The notes: generated by a model not told the origin, from the letters alone. DNA of 21,235 bases from Nemertoderma westbladi (GCA_032718475.1 JAUCBJ010005489.1:1-21235), one strand, 5' to 3'; counted from the stretch's first letter, positions 1 to 9,256 are shown. Program-made: numbers and translations.

Positions 1-2
1 CG

Positions 3-203
3 CATCGTAATGGTACGTATATGGACTGCTTGACCACTGGTCATCCTATTGATTTGCAAGACACGGACGATGTAGACACCGAAAGGGAAATGGTTTTATT
101 TAAATATCATACCCAGCGGAGTCGAAACGATAAATCGAGAATAGAACACGAGAACTCTATTCGAAATCAGCTCGAAAGAAAGAACGTGGAAGAAGGCTTG
201 TAA
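3..203 (+). CDS. 3' end of an unrecognised reading frame, open from the window edge
   Basis: The frame beginning at base 3 is open from the left edge to a TAA at 201-203. It gives 66 residues, of which the first ATG (21) is codon 7. The peptide is very hydrophilic and rich in Asp, Glu, Arg and Lys, with a charged helical-looking tail, and has no domain I recognise. CGA and other CpG-containing codons are common, as in the 591-codon frame at 1056-2831. The two could therefore belong to one element or transcription unit, but that is inference. Since it is open at the edge, it is more likely the C-terminus of a longer protein or an exon than a 60-residue gene. Chance remains possible for so short a frame. 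Confidence 0.35.
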   Translation, partial: HRNGTYMDCLTTGHPIDLQDTDDVDTEREMVLFKYHTQRSRNDKSRIEHENSIRNQLERKNVEEGL

Positions 204-300
204 AGACAAATATAGGCGAACCACTGGAGAAGAGACATATGTTAGTGTCCAGGGTCCATAATGTGAATAGTTTTCCCCGGGGCACGGGTGCTCGCGGGCG

Positions 301-316
301 GTCTCCTTCGGGAGGC
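301..316 (+). other. UUCG-tetraloop hairpin
   Basis: A six-pair stem (301-306 with 311-316, one G-U pair) closes a TTCG loop at 307-310 with a C-G closing pair. This is the classical very stable cUUCGg tetraloop if transcribed from the plus strand. It sits at the end of a GC-rich patch about 100 bases after the stop at 203. Its role is unknown. Confidence 0.5.
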
Positions 317-352
317 TGTAAATTTCTCTTCCTTCATCGTTTTCCTGTAATT

Positions 353-372
353 ATTGTGATCAGTGTCACAAT
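353..372 (+). repeat. 7-bp perfect stem-loop
   Basis: ATTGTGA (353-359) is exactly complementary to TCACAAT (366-372) across a 6-base loop. It lies 37 bases after the UUCG hairpin. By itself it is short enough to be chance. Confidence 0.4.
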
Positions 373-769
373 TAAAAGACAAGAATGAATGATGACGTGA
401 TGGAAAACTTGTCCATTGTGGTGTCTTATGGATACTACCCTATATCCTTCCTCCTCTTTACTCCCTTCATCGATCGACCAATCATAGTGGTATCGTGGTA
501 TGGATCATACCTCATCCTAATAAATCTCCTCACCTTCTCTTCCCAACGCGCTCGGAGCTTCGGGAAACGAATACTAAACCTCCCAGCCCTTACTGTTCAT
601 CTGGATGCTAATATTGGTGTCCGCACCTCCTGTCCATGTCATATTCTGTTGATATTTATGATATCAACTTCCACCCTCTCGTTCTTGATTAGATAATCAA
701 CCACTTCCTAATTTCCTCAAGTCCACAACCGTGATACAAACAAGGACTGAAAGGACAAGCGGATAGTTT

Positions 770-813
770 GTGAACAACTGGTACCATTATGTGTCATAAA
801 TCTGGTTGTTCAC
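770..813 (+). repeat. 9-bp perfect stem-loop
   Basis: GTGAACAAC (770-778) is exactly complementary to GTTGTTCAC (805-813), with a 26-base loop. It lies about 100 bases before the first ATG of the overlapping small reading frame at 919. Confidence 0.4.
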
Positions 814-918
814 CTCCCTTTAATGATTGGGGATATAAATCTTATGTAAAACAACTGAGGCAAACATATCTTTGAGCTGATGTTTACCTCATCGCACTGG
901 GGATAAATTCAGTTGGAG

Positions 919-1095
919 ATGGTCCTCGAATGTAACAATCCTCCTACTGAGATCGTATTTCGGAATACTTCTGAATACGACCTAGGTCTCCCCCTGCTCT
1001 CTACCACTACCATCAATGTCACTGTCGGAAAACATATTGGGCATACAACAGGAATATGGAGAACATTCCATACCCTTTCGTTGATACTCAGTTGA
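919..1095 (+). CDS. Small reading frame overlapping the zinc-knuckle frame
   Basis: A 58-codon frame starts at ATG 919 (G at -3, G at +4, a good eukaryotic start context) and stops at 1093-1095. It overlaps the first 40 bases of the 591-codon frame, which is in the -1 frame relative to it; that frame is itself open back to 975. Possible readings are an upstream ORF limiting translation, the true N-terminus joined by frameshift or sequence error, or chance. I find no canonical X XXY YYZ slippery heptamer in phase within the overlap. I do not recognise the peptide. Confidence 0.25.
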   Translation: MVLECNNPPTEIVFRNTSEYDLGLPLLSTTTINVTVGKHIGHTTGIWRTFHTLSLILS

Positions 1096-2831
1096 TTGCT
1101 CCTTGGGCCGAAGGCCGAGGTTTCTTTCGCACTATGTATGCCAATACACCCAGCGGCATTACTAAAGTACAACGGACATCCATCGGACATCTTGCCTTTC
1201 AAGAATATGGTTGGAATTTCAAAGTTGGAAATCCTATAAATTACCAGCAAGTATATGGAGATCATTACTCTCGTTTATATTTTGATGGACCATTAACTGC
1301 GCCTGGTGCCGTATATAGCTTTATGAGTGTTCCCCTTCGCCCTTCCTTAGCTATATACACGATCTTTGAAAACGCAGCACTTGCCGGTTGGCTAGCCGAT
1401 GTGTGCAGTCGTACCATACGCGCTCACCCGTTAATACTTGGAACTAAACTCGCCAAGTTAGACGAACACAATAAGTTCATACGTTTCGAATGTTTCCGGC
1501 GCTTTCTGACTCCGTTCCGTAACGTCGATAGTCAGTTCAAAGATCGCGCGCTGACCAAGCTCAGTCTTAGAGACTCAGCTGCGGAGAAACTGAGTAGCGC
1601 TGGATTTGCCGTGTTTCAAGACGTTTGTATACAGAACTCACATTCATCTGTTATACAAAGACCCCGAATACCTACAGGTTATTCTGTCGTGGAAATACAG
1701 ACAGTGGGTCCACTTACGGAAACCGACGCACCCACTTCGTCTATGCAGCTGGAGGATGAACCAGTATGCTTGGAATCCGAAGCGATTCAACCTACGGCTT
1801 CTCGGAGCAGTGACAATGATTATGTCATAGAGTGGTATCAAGGTCCACAGCGTCTCACAGCGTACGATTATCGACACGCCAACTACGTTTCCCGAAAACG
1901 TTGTCGATTATGCGCATCGAGAGACCACTTCACTCCTCTAGACTCGAGCGTACCTTGTTCCTATTTCCTCGAACAACCGATGATGGAAATATATTGTGCT
2001 TATTGCCGGCTTAATAACTCTCATATATTTGCCGTCTGTCCACAATTTATGACTCAATGTCACTACTGCCAACTTAAAGGACACGAAAGTTACAATTGTC
2101 CCTTTAATCGCGATTTAGAGAGCGTAGACGAGATGATCACCCTGCGATACATCCGAGCTTGGGAAGCGAACGCAGATTTACATTGCGAATCCAGACATCG
2201 CTATTACCCTGGACGAGCTTACGAAGGAGTTTACGCGTTCCATCCTTATCTATTCGCGTCGATTGAACAGAAAACACGCGTACCAAGTTACGAGTTAATG
2301 AAGCGTGTTGGTGAGTGTATTTCCACCAAGTTTGTCAGGAAATACCTGAGAAACGTTAATCCTAATGATATAACCACATATCACCTGATCAATTATATCC
2401 GTCAGGACCCTGAGTATGGCGACATTTTCGTGAACTCGCATCCTGAACTCCAGGAAGTATCTCGGCGCCCATATGAATATCGAACCCGAGAACGCGAGCT
2501 GGAGAGAACCATTAAACCGAGAAAGTTCCTCACCACTCACGGTCCACCCACCGCTAGTGTCCAGACGACCCGTCAAGGACCCGTAGGAGCTGCTGTCCTG
2601 AGACGCGCTCTAAAGGCCGTTAGACCTCACTCCCCTGAGGTTGATATTAATCAACCAGGTACTTCGACCGGCGGGTATACCGATCGTAACCCTGCACCCT
2701 CTGATGCAATTATATTGCACCCTTCGCCTAGGAGCTACAGCCCTCCTCGTAAAGTGGCTCGCCCCAAAGAGAAAAGGACTCTTGTTAATCTCAAGAAACT
2801 GCGTAAACGCCGTCCGCGCAAGAAAGACTAA
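1056..2831 (+). CDS. Unrecognised 591-aa protein with three zinc-knuckle modules
   Basis: This is an intact 591-codon frame ending in TAA. ATG 1056 has A at -3 and G at +4, and an in-frame stop at 972 limits the N-terminus unless it is spliced. I recognise no domain in residues 1-270. Three modules follow: C283-x2-C286-x4-H291-x9-C301; C314-x2-C317-x5-H323-x4-C328; and C335-x2-C338-x4-H343-x4-C348, which is the exact CCHC zinc-knuckle spacing. After these come an uncharacterised region (350-470), an Arg/Glu-rich stretch (about 465-490), a Pro/Ser-rich linker, and a strongly basic tail (568-590) that could bind nucleic acid or act as a nuclear localisation signal. Tandem knuckles are typical of retroelement Gag/ORF1 and of some cellular RNA-binding proteins. 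I see no reverse transcriptase, protease or integrase nearby. Codon use is richer in CpG than the AT-rich surroundings. A mobile or endogenous viral-like origin is an inference. Confidence 0.7.
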   Translation: MENIPYPFVDTQLIAPWAEGRGFFRTMYANTPSGITKVQRTSIGHLAFQEYGWNFKVGNPINYQQVYGDHYSRLYFDGPLTAPGAVYSFMSVPLRPSLAIYTIFENAALAGWLADVCSRTIRAHPLILGTKLAKLDEHNKFIRFECFRRFLTPFRNVDSQFKDRALTKLSLRDSAAEKLSSAGFAVFQDVCIQNSHSSVIQRPRIPTGYSVVEIQTVGPLTETDAPTSSMQLEDEPVCLESEAIQPTASRSSDNDYVIEWYQGPQRLTAYDYRHANYVSRKRCRLCASRDHFTPLDSSVPCSYFLEQPMMEIYCAYCRLNNSHIFAVCPQFMTQCHYCQLKGHESYNCPFNRDLESVDEMITLRYIRAWEANADLHCESRHRYYPGRAYEGVYAFHPYLFASIEQKTRVPSYELMKRVGECISTKFVRKYLRNVNPNDITTYHLINYIRQDPEYGDIFVNSHPELQEVSRRPYEYRTRERELERTIKPRKFLTTHGPPTASVQTTRQGPVGAAVLRRALKAVRPHSPEVDINQPGTSTGGYTDRNPAPSDAIILHPSPRSYSPPRKVARPKEKRTLVNLKKLRKRRPRKKD

Positions 2832-4595
2832 CTGTTTAGAGTATTTTTATATTTTAGAAACTGTGATTTTGTATATTTTATAGACTTAAATCCCATTTTC
2901 TGGGAGCGGTGTAAAAGCTTTTGTGGGATAACTGATTCGTTTGCCTTGTTGGCCAGTTCCCCCCCAGTCGCTAAGAATACTCTCAAAGTGATCTATAACT
3001 AAAAATAGTGCAAGTTACCAGCTTATTGGCTGATTTGCTGTACGCAGGCATCTGGGCTCTGTTTAATCGGCCAACAAGCCTAGGGAGGTTGCGTCATAGC
3101 CTTGTTTTGTATCTCCCAATAGAATTTGAGTTATCCTTGATTTTGACCTATCACAGAGTACTGAACTGAAAATTTCCTATCTCACTGCTCTTTCTCTGTG
3201 TTGAACGGGAGCTTCGTGGAATAAGGGAGTTGGTATCCTCGTATAGAGCAGTAGTCACGAGCTTTTCAAAGCCACGAAAGAACGGCTTTGTAGTGTTTTA
3301 TGCTTTCTGCTTTTTAGCTCAACACTAGGAGGTTTAATTATAAGGACATATATCCTTTAACTGACCTGGCGGCTGACCAAACGCACCTGATGACTGATTG
3401 ATTGTCTTAACTCAAAACAACTGGCACGATTTATCTGTCAATACTGTGTACTGCTATTTGTTGTCGGTTATTCATTATATTTGTTGATGAATTATTATAT
3501 TGGAATAACGAGAAATAACCCCGACACCCAATATTCTTGATATACCGAAGGTAAGAGAGAAAGGTTATCAATAACGATTGTGACTTATGTTAAAGTGGTT
3601 TGAAGTGAATCTAATGTTATTTGATAGACCCTACATGAGTCAGTCTGTGTTCCTTTTATATGTGACTAAAATCAGTGAAGATTGGCAGATTAGTGTGCAG
3701 TATTGTGCAGCATCTGTTAAAGAAGCATTTCCTAAAGAATGTGCCATATATGTGAATTATAATTAAGCCATATCGTTGTGAGTAGTTTAAGTCATAACTC
3801 TGTTTATATAGATAAAGCGCCACGTCCTAAAGGAACTGTTAATATTCCCGAAGGTAAATAATATTGTCAGAGATTATATAATACTGTCAGTCGAATAATA
3901 CATTAAGCTTACATAGCAATAAAATTAAACCGTCGAACCCAATCTCCCGGGAATATCCAGCGGGTGAATGGTCGCGCACGGATTGGTTTCGACTAGTGTA
4001 GTGAATCAAATACTTGTCATAGGCTAAAAAGCGATTTAATATCTAGAAGACATCTTAATTTGGCGGGTTAAACTGCCAAAGGTCTGAAAGCGCGAACAAG
4101 GTTCGTTTAATACCAGCTTGCTGGCTTTCCAGTAAAAAATAACAAAGACAGCTATCCGCCCATTTATTAACCTTATCTACTGTATTTAACATAATGTAAT
4201 GATTAACATAAAAAATTTGATACTCACACACTCTTAACTTATCAATGTGACCCTACCACTCTACCAGTATATATCTGTTTGTAGTAGACTAAAGGTGTAT
4301 TTTTTTTATTACAGAAATAAATTGCAGTAATGTTTATAAAGGAACCTTACAACTCCATAAGTTTTTTATTAATGAAAGATATTACAGTAAGTTTATAAAT
4401 TGAAAGATTTTATAATTTGAAAAAAGCAGCTTAAAGTATCCAATCATAACCAATCGCAATCACCAATTTCAAGAACATGCTAAAGCTTGAGAGCTGTAGC
4501 GAGACAGGGGGGAAAATGGACGCAAATCCCGCCTTGGCGAATTAATATCCCACATCAATGTTAAATTCTCAATTTAGGGAAAGGAGCAGGTTACA
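2832..4595. other. Non-coding stretch after the zinc-knuckle frame
   Basis: No reading frame of note occurs in about 1.76 kb of AT-rich sequence. AATAAA occurs at 3920-3925, over 1 kb after the stop, so it is not clearly a poly(A) signal for the upstream frame. I looked for a long direct repeat matching 204-918 that would mark LTRs and saw none. Confidence 0.5.
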
Positions 4596-4729
4596 GTGGC
4601 ACGTTATTTCAACCAAAACAATAAACTAAACACAATAGAACAGGTTACAGTTTTATTTTTGAGAGTAATCAGCTGTTATTTGCGTCGAAATTCCCTTGGA
4701 GAGGGATTCATTTTTATTGCATCCAGTCA

Positions 4730-4754
4730 CCCCCCCCCCCCCCCCCCCCCCCCC
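4730..4754 (+). repeat. 25-nt poly-C tract
   Basis: An uninterrupted run of 25 C, followed by TTTCTGG. Frames read through it give meaningless polyproline or polyglycine. A second run of exactly the same length occurs at 14750-14774. Confidence 0.95.
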
Positions 4755-4860
4755 TTTCTGGCTGTAGCAGGAGAGCAGCGCATATACTATTGATTTATAT
4801 ACAATTGATCTGGTACAGGAGGTACTAGTAAGACTAAAAAGGTAAAACTGGAATAATATA

Positions 4861-4881
4861 AATTCAAATTCCCCGCGGGAG
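4861..4881 (+). repeat. Dispersed AATTCAAATTCCCCGCGGGA motif, copy 1
   Basis: A sequence of about 21 bases centred on CCCCGCGGG is repeated exactly at 5414-5434. Both copies are followed within about 40 bases by GCTTGTGTG or GCTTGTGTC, so they are probably two decayed members of one dispersed repeat. Confidence 0.45.
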
Positions 4882-4938
4882 ACTTCAGCCTGCTTGTGTG
4901 TGAAAACAGTTCTTGAACTATCCAACTTTACAACATTT

Positions 4939-5038
4939 GTAAAAAGAAACAATGTTTATAGTTTAAGTAATACTACCGGCATATTACTGTAAAAAGAAAC
5001 AATATTTATAGTTGAAGTAATACTACCGGCATATTACA
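4939..5038 (+). repeat. 50-bp tandem duplication
   Basis: Two adjacent 50-base units (4939-4988 and 4989-5038) differ at three positions only. Each carries GTAAAAAGAAAC near its start and TACTACCGGCATATTAC at its end. This is a recent local duplication with no coding content. Confidence 0.9.
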
Positions 5039-6060
5039 TTTAAGTTGATCAATAGGATGACGAATTTAACACCATAACGATACATGGAAGAAACTTATTT
5101 CACTACCGCCCTGCTGGTAAAAATCAGTAAGGCTTTATGTCTATCACTACGAATGTTATATTCGAGTGGATAGGGTTTACTGTGGAACATCGCCCATGGT
5201 GGTGAACACGCATTCCTTGGCTTGACGAGCCTAAAATATTCTCCCATTCATAAGAATGTTCTTTATTTAGTTTCCTACAGTAGCAACTCATATTACTTAT
5301 GTAGAAAAATTATGTTCGGTAAACCACTGAGTCCGGACCTCCCTTACTTGACTTACTTGATTTGTATGGTACAGTAAAGATAGTAGGCCTAGAGCCGAAA
5401 GAGAAACAATTGAAATTCAAATTCCCCGCGGGAGCCATTCAGCAATTAAATCGGCACTCCATAAACCCGCTTGTGTCTCACCCAAGGACTACTACTATTG
5501 CACTACTGTGTCCGAGTTTGTTCGACCTAGTAGTACTGTAGTAGTAGTAGTAAGATTGTGATACTAGCGACACATGTGATGAATACCAGGTTTTCACTTT
5601 TTGGTCGAAATTTTACATGAAGAATTTGTATTTTTTAAACCTTATATTTATTTATATCGATTATTTCTATTTTTTTACAGCCCTTCTATAGTAACCTGGG
5701 TAAACTAAACTCGGATATACTTTAATATCATTTTCCTTATAATTTTTCATGCTGCAATTTGGATGGTTAGGGTAAATTTGTTTCCAATGGAATAAATGTA
5801 TTAAAACTCTGGAATATATCTCTTGTTATTGGCGAGATCAGGCGAGCAAAGCAATAAGTCGATCTTTAGTAAATAGTAATAATAAAATTAAACCAAAATA
5901 AAATATAAATAATATATTATACCCTTTATGACCACCTATTTTTAATGCTTTATTTCCCGTTAACCACGCGGTTTATAATTTGCGAGCGTCAGAGATCCAG
6001 GTTAATATGCGAATATGTCAAGTAAGTCTCAGTAAACTAACTGAGAGTTTCCAATTGTCT
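5039..6060. other. Non-coding AT-rich stretch
   Basis: No supported gene. It holds the second copy of the CCCCGCGGG-centred dispersed motif (5414-5434) and a short imperfect TAG/GTA trinucleotide run near 5525-5552. Confidence 0.5.
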
Positions 6061-6079
6061 CACTAATTAATACTAAGTT

Positions 6080-6170
6080 TGGGGCCGTCCATAAATGACG
6101 TCACACGGGTAGGGGGTGAAAGATTTCGTGACAAATTGTTGTTTTGTAATGTCACATTGACCAATTTATT
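6080..6170 (+). mobile_element. Possible end of a dispersed DNA transposon
   Basis: The sequence starting GGGGCCGTCCATAAATGACG, followed by a G-rich stretch and then GTGACA...TGTCAC, resembles the end of short DNA elements that I recall as common in invertebrate genomes. It contains a perfect TGACGTCA palindrome (6096-6103), also the CRE core. I cannot find the matching inverted end or a target duplication, so family and extent are uncertain. It lies about 200 bases beyond the 3' end of the GH3 gene. Confidence 0.3.
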
Positions 6171-6292
6171 TAGATACGAGATCTGAGATACGACCACATC
6201 CAGTGCCGATAATGGTTGACAACCAAACGCAAACGGCAATAACAACCATTGAGTCCTTAGGAGAATCAGAACTGAATTTGGATTCAACTCAA

Positions 6293-6306
6293 TTTATTGT
6301 TTTATT
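6293..6306 (-). promoter_or_regulatory. Candidate poly(A) signals of the GH3 gene
   Basis: On the minus strand AATAAA occurs twice (6301-6306 and 6293-6298), about 65-75 bases after the GH3 stop codon. This is a normal position for a short 3' UTR. Confidence 0.5.
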
Positions 6307-6368
6307 TTCATAGATTATACTATACAGTACAAAACAATATATATACCCTTTATACAACTTTTAGCTAT

Positions 6369-8339
6369 CTACTTTGTTAATGAGTTTAAAACGTCAACAA
6401 TCAAACTTATCCTATCTGGATTGGCTAATATTCTTGGCATCTTGAATTGTCCAGAAAATGATAAAGTATTAGCCTGAAGAATTCGATCTTTGTAACAATT
6501 AAAAAACCCAGTAGGAACTTGTCTTATTTCGACCTTATCAATAGTACCAGCCCTTCGACAATTTCGGTATCCCAAACTGACATTCATTAAATTGTTATCA
6601 ATAAGAGCTGCATCATCGTCTGTCAACAATCGGTTTGCTTCGATAAACAACAAATAATAATAAGGACCATCAGTATCACCCCTCAGGATAGAAACAAATA
6701 GCTTGTTCTGTACAACAATGTAATCCCTTACTTGGCAGTCCTCCCAAACATTCATACTATCTGATAGAGCGGTAACAATATCATCCTCATTGACCATTTC
6801 ACCGGATTCATTGAGTAGTTGGTTGTCACGGTAACAGTAGTCAAGGATAGGTAACTGGTCGTAGAACCCTGTAACTCTGAACACATCGAACATTCTATAT
6901 CGAACAAGACCTGTCATACGGGAAGTTATTACAACCTCATACTTACAACCAACTTCCAGTTGATCGAGGAATTTCGTTCCCACAATGTCATCGCCCATTG
7001 GATTGTCCTTACCATCCACTGGAATGAACTCTAAGAAAGCTGAGTCAGGATGTGCCACATACTGGTCATTTGGGATAATTCCGGGCACAGAGAACGCCAT
7101 AAATAGGCCTCCTAACTCAGAAGCGCCATAGGCACTAGAAACAATTGGTAACCCTTTTGTGTATCTTTTCCCGAGGTTGATAGCATATATTTTCATCGCT
7201 CCAGTGGATATACCAACAATTCCGTTCAGATATGGCCACAAGCGTGTTGCAATGCCAATAAATCCCTTATCAAACTCTTCCTTACATTCCGCAACCCTTT
7301 TCAATCTATATTCTCGACTTACGCCTTGAAGATACCCATTGAGATTCGATCTCATTTCATCAGAAACCTCCAAGCGTGAATTTAGTTCACCTTTAGCAAT
7401 GTCATATATAATGCTATTCCACTTCTGTTCGATTACTACAAAAAAATCATAAGCATTCGATATAAAACCACCATTTATAACAACAACATTTTTATCCATT
7501 AATGCAAAAACAGCGTGAACATAGAGTGAATCTTGCTCATTGCGCAAGTAGTATGCATCCATTGGGGAGGTCTTCGGTACTGCTTCGAATTTGTGACCTC
7601 TACTGGAGATTGGACAAATTGGCAATCCAAAATCGTTAGTTGGGAAACTCGGTGGGGGAGCTTTAATTAAGAATGTCATCAAACCGGTATTTGAACGTAA
7701 AATGTGAGCTAGGGAGTAGCATGCCATTGGATACCCACCACTGAAGGCGCATCTTAGTGTCAGATTTTGGGCAGGAAAACTTTTATTGATACCACTTGTC
7801 CCAGATGTTACTGCTAAAAATGCTGGTTTACCTGGAAACAAGACATCAGCAATGTTTTTAGAAGCTTTATCAATGTAAGCTGTGTAGTCGGCATATGTTG
7901 TAATGGGTGTAAGCTTGGCGAATTCCTCTCGAGTTTTGATTCGTTGGGGAATGTTATCCCTGGCATATTCAGTATCTTTAAAATCGTGAAGGAAATTTAA
8001 CAGATAGCGTTTTTGAACTTCGGCAATATTAATGGAAGTTTTATCCAATCGCCACTTACCAATAATGGACATACATTTCATTATAATTACCAAGAAGTAA
8101 TTTTTGAGCATTGTAGATATTGAACAAATAGGACTAGGATGGCCAATACTGATATGGAGTATTACCAGACCATAAATACAGGACAAACCAGAAACAATTC
8201 CTTTAATTAATAATATTATAATAATTCCTCCGGAATCCAAATAATATCCGATTAGTATACTGATAGCAATAGCAAGGAGGCCTTGTAATTGTAGCGAGTA
8301 TTTTCTTTCCATAATCCTTTTTATGTGTCCATTTGGCAT
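6369..8339 (-). CDS. GH3-domain protein (GHDC/GH3-like), intronless
   Basis: A complete 656-residue frame ending in TAG. It shows the signatures of the GH3 branch of the acyl-adenylate-forming superfamily: an ATP-binding P-loop TSGTSGINKSFP (178-189), YGASELGG (404-411, like the plant YGSSE motif), GLVRYRMFDVFRVTGF (477-492), and a C-terminal GQFKMPR (630-636), which matches the conserved K-x-PR segment of plant GH3 enzymes. Plant members conjugate amino acids to jasmonate or auxin; animal GHDC-type proteins have no established substrate, so activity here is inferred from motifs only. Residues about 17-66 and 78-92 are strongly hydrophobic, suggesting an N-terminal membrane anchor. Met1 has a weak context, and Met10 (8312) has A at -3 and G at +4, so translation may start there. 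No intron is needed. A broken partial copy lies upstream on the same strand at 11468-12081. Confidence 0.9.
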   Translation of the reverse strand: MPNGHIKRIMERKYSLQLQGLLAIAISILIGYYLDSGGIIIILLIKGIVSGLSCIYGLVILHISIGHPSPICSISTMLKNYFLVIIMKCMSIIGKWRLDKTSINIAEVQKRYLLNFLHDFKDTEYARDNIPQRIKTREEFAKLTPITTYADYTAYIDKASKNIADVLFPGKPAFLAVTSGTSGINKSFPAQNLTLRCAFSGGYPMACYSLAHILRSNTGLMTFLIKAPPPSFPTNDFGLPICPISSRGHKFEAVPKTSPMDAYYLRNEQDSLYVHAVFALMDKNVVVINGGFISNAYDFFVVIEQKWNSIIYDIAKGELNSRLEVSDEMRSNLNGYLQGVSREYRLKRVAECKEEFDKGFIGIATRLWPYLNGIVGISTGAMKIYAINLGKRYTKGLPIVSSAYGASELGGLFMAFSVPGIIPNDQYVAHPDSAFLEFIPVDGKDNPMGDDIVGTKFLDQLEVGCKYEVVITSRMTGLVRYRMFDVFRVTGFYDQLPILDYCYRDNQLLNESGEMVNEDDIVTALSDSMNVWEDCQVRDYIVVQNKLFVSILRGDTDGPYYYLLFIEANRLLTDDDAALIDNNLMNVSLGYRNCRRAGTIDKVEIRQVPTGFFNCYKDRILQANTLSFSGQFKMPRILANPDRISLIVDVLNSLTK

Positions 8340-9120
8340 GAAAGAGTCTAGTTTTATTGTTTAACAAAGATAATTCAGTTAGCAATGATAAAACTTAACT
8401 TATTAATTAATAATAATTTATTGTCGTAGAAATTTAGCTACTGATATACTTTATAAACTAACATAAATGCGTACAGTACATTGGTCAGCAGAATAATATC
8501 AAATGATTACTACTGTATTCCTTAGTTACTAATTAGCCCATCCTTATTGGCGATGGCGACTAGTTTAAATATATATTCAGTGTTTGGCACTTCTGCATTA
8601 CGGTAGATGATACTTCTTCTGGTTTGACATTGATATTGGTCGATCTTGTCGTCCATGCGTATAACAATAGGATGAAATATTAGTAACTGATTGAACTTCA
8701 ATCCGGAACAGCCTGGTCTGGTCATATAATAATCAACAGTGAGTGATAACTGCCGAGTTCCCCCACTCAATTATATTTCCGACTTTTGACAGTCTACACC
8801 AATGTACCAAGTATATTATTTTGTTACTCAATCATATTACCTATTCTACCTAATTACTGAAATATAAAAACTGCCAGAATGTCAATTGGCGTGCTGATAT
8901 AGGGAAAATTTGCGAATCTGAATAATTTATATGTTTCGCGTCATTACAGCCTTATTCCTTTGATTGGTAGGTCTTGCAGTAAATCAACCTTAACTCTAAG
9001 TCATGAGGCTCTAATCTAAGAAATTTTATGTAATTTCGGACATTACTATATTCAAAAAGAATTGGAGTTGAGATGTTAATGAGAAATGAGTTAATGCAAC
9101 TGTAATTATAAATATGTAAT
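8340..9120. other. 5' flank of the GH3 gene
   Basis: This holds the presumed promoter and 5' UTR of the minus-strand GH3 gene. I see no clear TATA box or other defined element. A minus-strand frame at 8522-8770 is open for 82 codons without a clear ATG in good context, and I recognise nothing in it. It could be an unannotated exon, but the evidence is too weak to call. Confidence 0.4.
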
Positions 9121-9139
9121 ATTATGGTGTTGTTCAGAA

Positions 9140-9256
9140 ATGGAAAAAATGAGAAAGCGCGTCACAGGGGGTTGAACCAGCGCTATACGTACGTTTTCAG
9201 CCTATCAGGCCTCATCAGTAGCACTAACCAGTTCAGCCACTTGCCCCTGACATTCA
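9140..9256 (-). mobile_element. tRNA(Ser/Leu)-like SINE head
   Basis: On the minus strand there is a perfect Pol III A box (TGGCTGAACTG, 9229-9239) and a perfect B box (GGTTCAACCCC, 9168-9178), 61 bases apart start to start. That spacing fits a tRNA with a long variable arm (Ser or Leu). Acceptor- and T-stem pairing is poor, so this is a tRNA-derived SINE or decayed tRNA pseudogene rather than a working tRNA. An A/T-rich stretch follows on its 3' side. Its 5' end lies about 20 bases outside the foldback element that starts at 9277. Confidence 0.5.

Larger units (their letters stand above)
204..918. other. Spacer with small perfect hairpins; no convincing gene
   Basis: This 715-base stretch separates two plus-strand reading frames. 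It contains a GC-rich patch (about 273-316) and three simple stem-loops, listed separately. The only frame of any size (385-696) has a leucine/isoleucine-rich translation with no family resemblance, and I do not call it. The stretch could be an untranslated region, an intron or element-internal spacer. Confidence 0.5.

Noticed and set aside
385-696. 103-codon plus-strand frame
   Set aside because: Leu/Ile/Ser-rich translation of pyrimidine-rich DNA with no motif or supporting context.
909-1265. 118-codon minus-strand frame
   Set aside because: It is the shadow of the start of the 591-codon gene, and no domain is seen.
204-4595. LTR retrotransposon around the zinc-knuckle gene
   Set aside because: No matching long direct repeats, primer-binding site or reverse transcriptase were visible in the window.
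4596-4952. Frames through the poly-C tract on both strands
   Set aside because: They are held open by the homopolymer (polyproline or polyglycine), not by coding constraint.
8522-8770. 82-codon minus-strand frame upstream of the GH3 gene
   Set aside because: No good start context, splice signals or family resemblance; kept only as a note in the flank.
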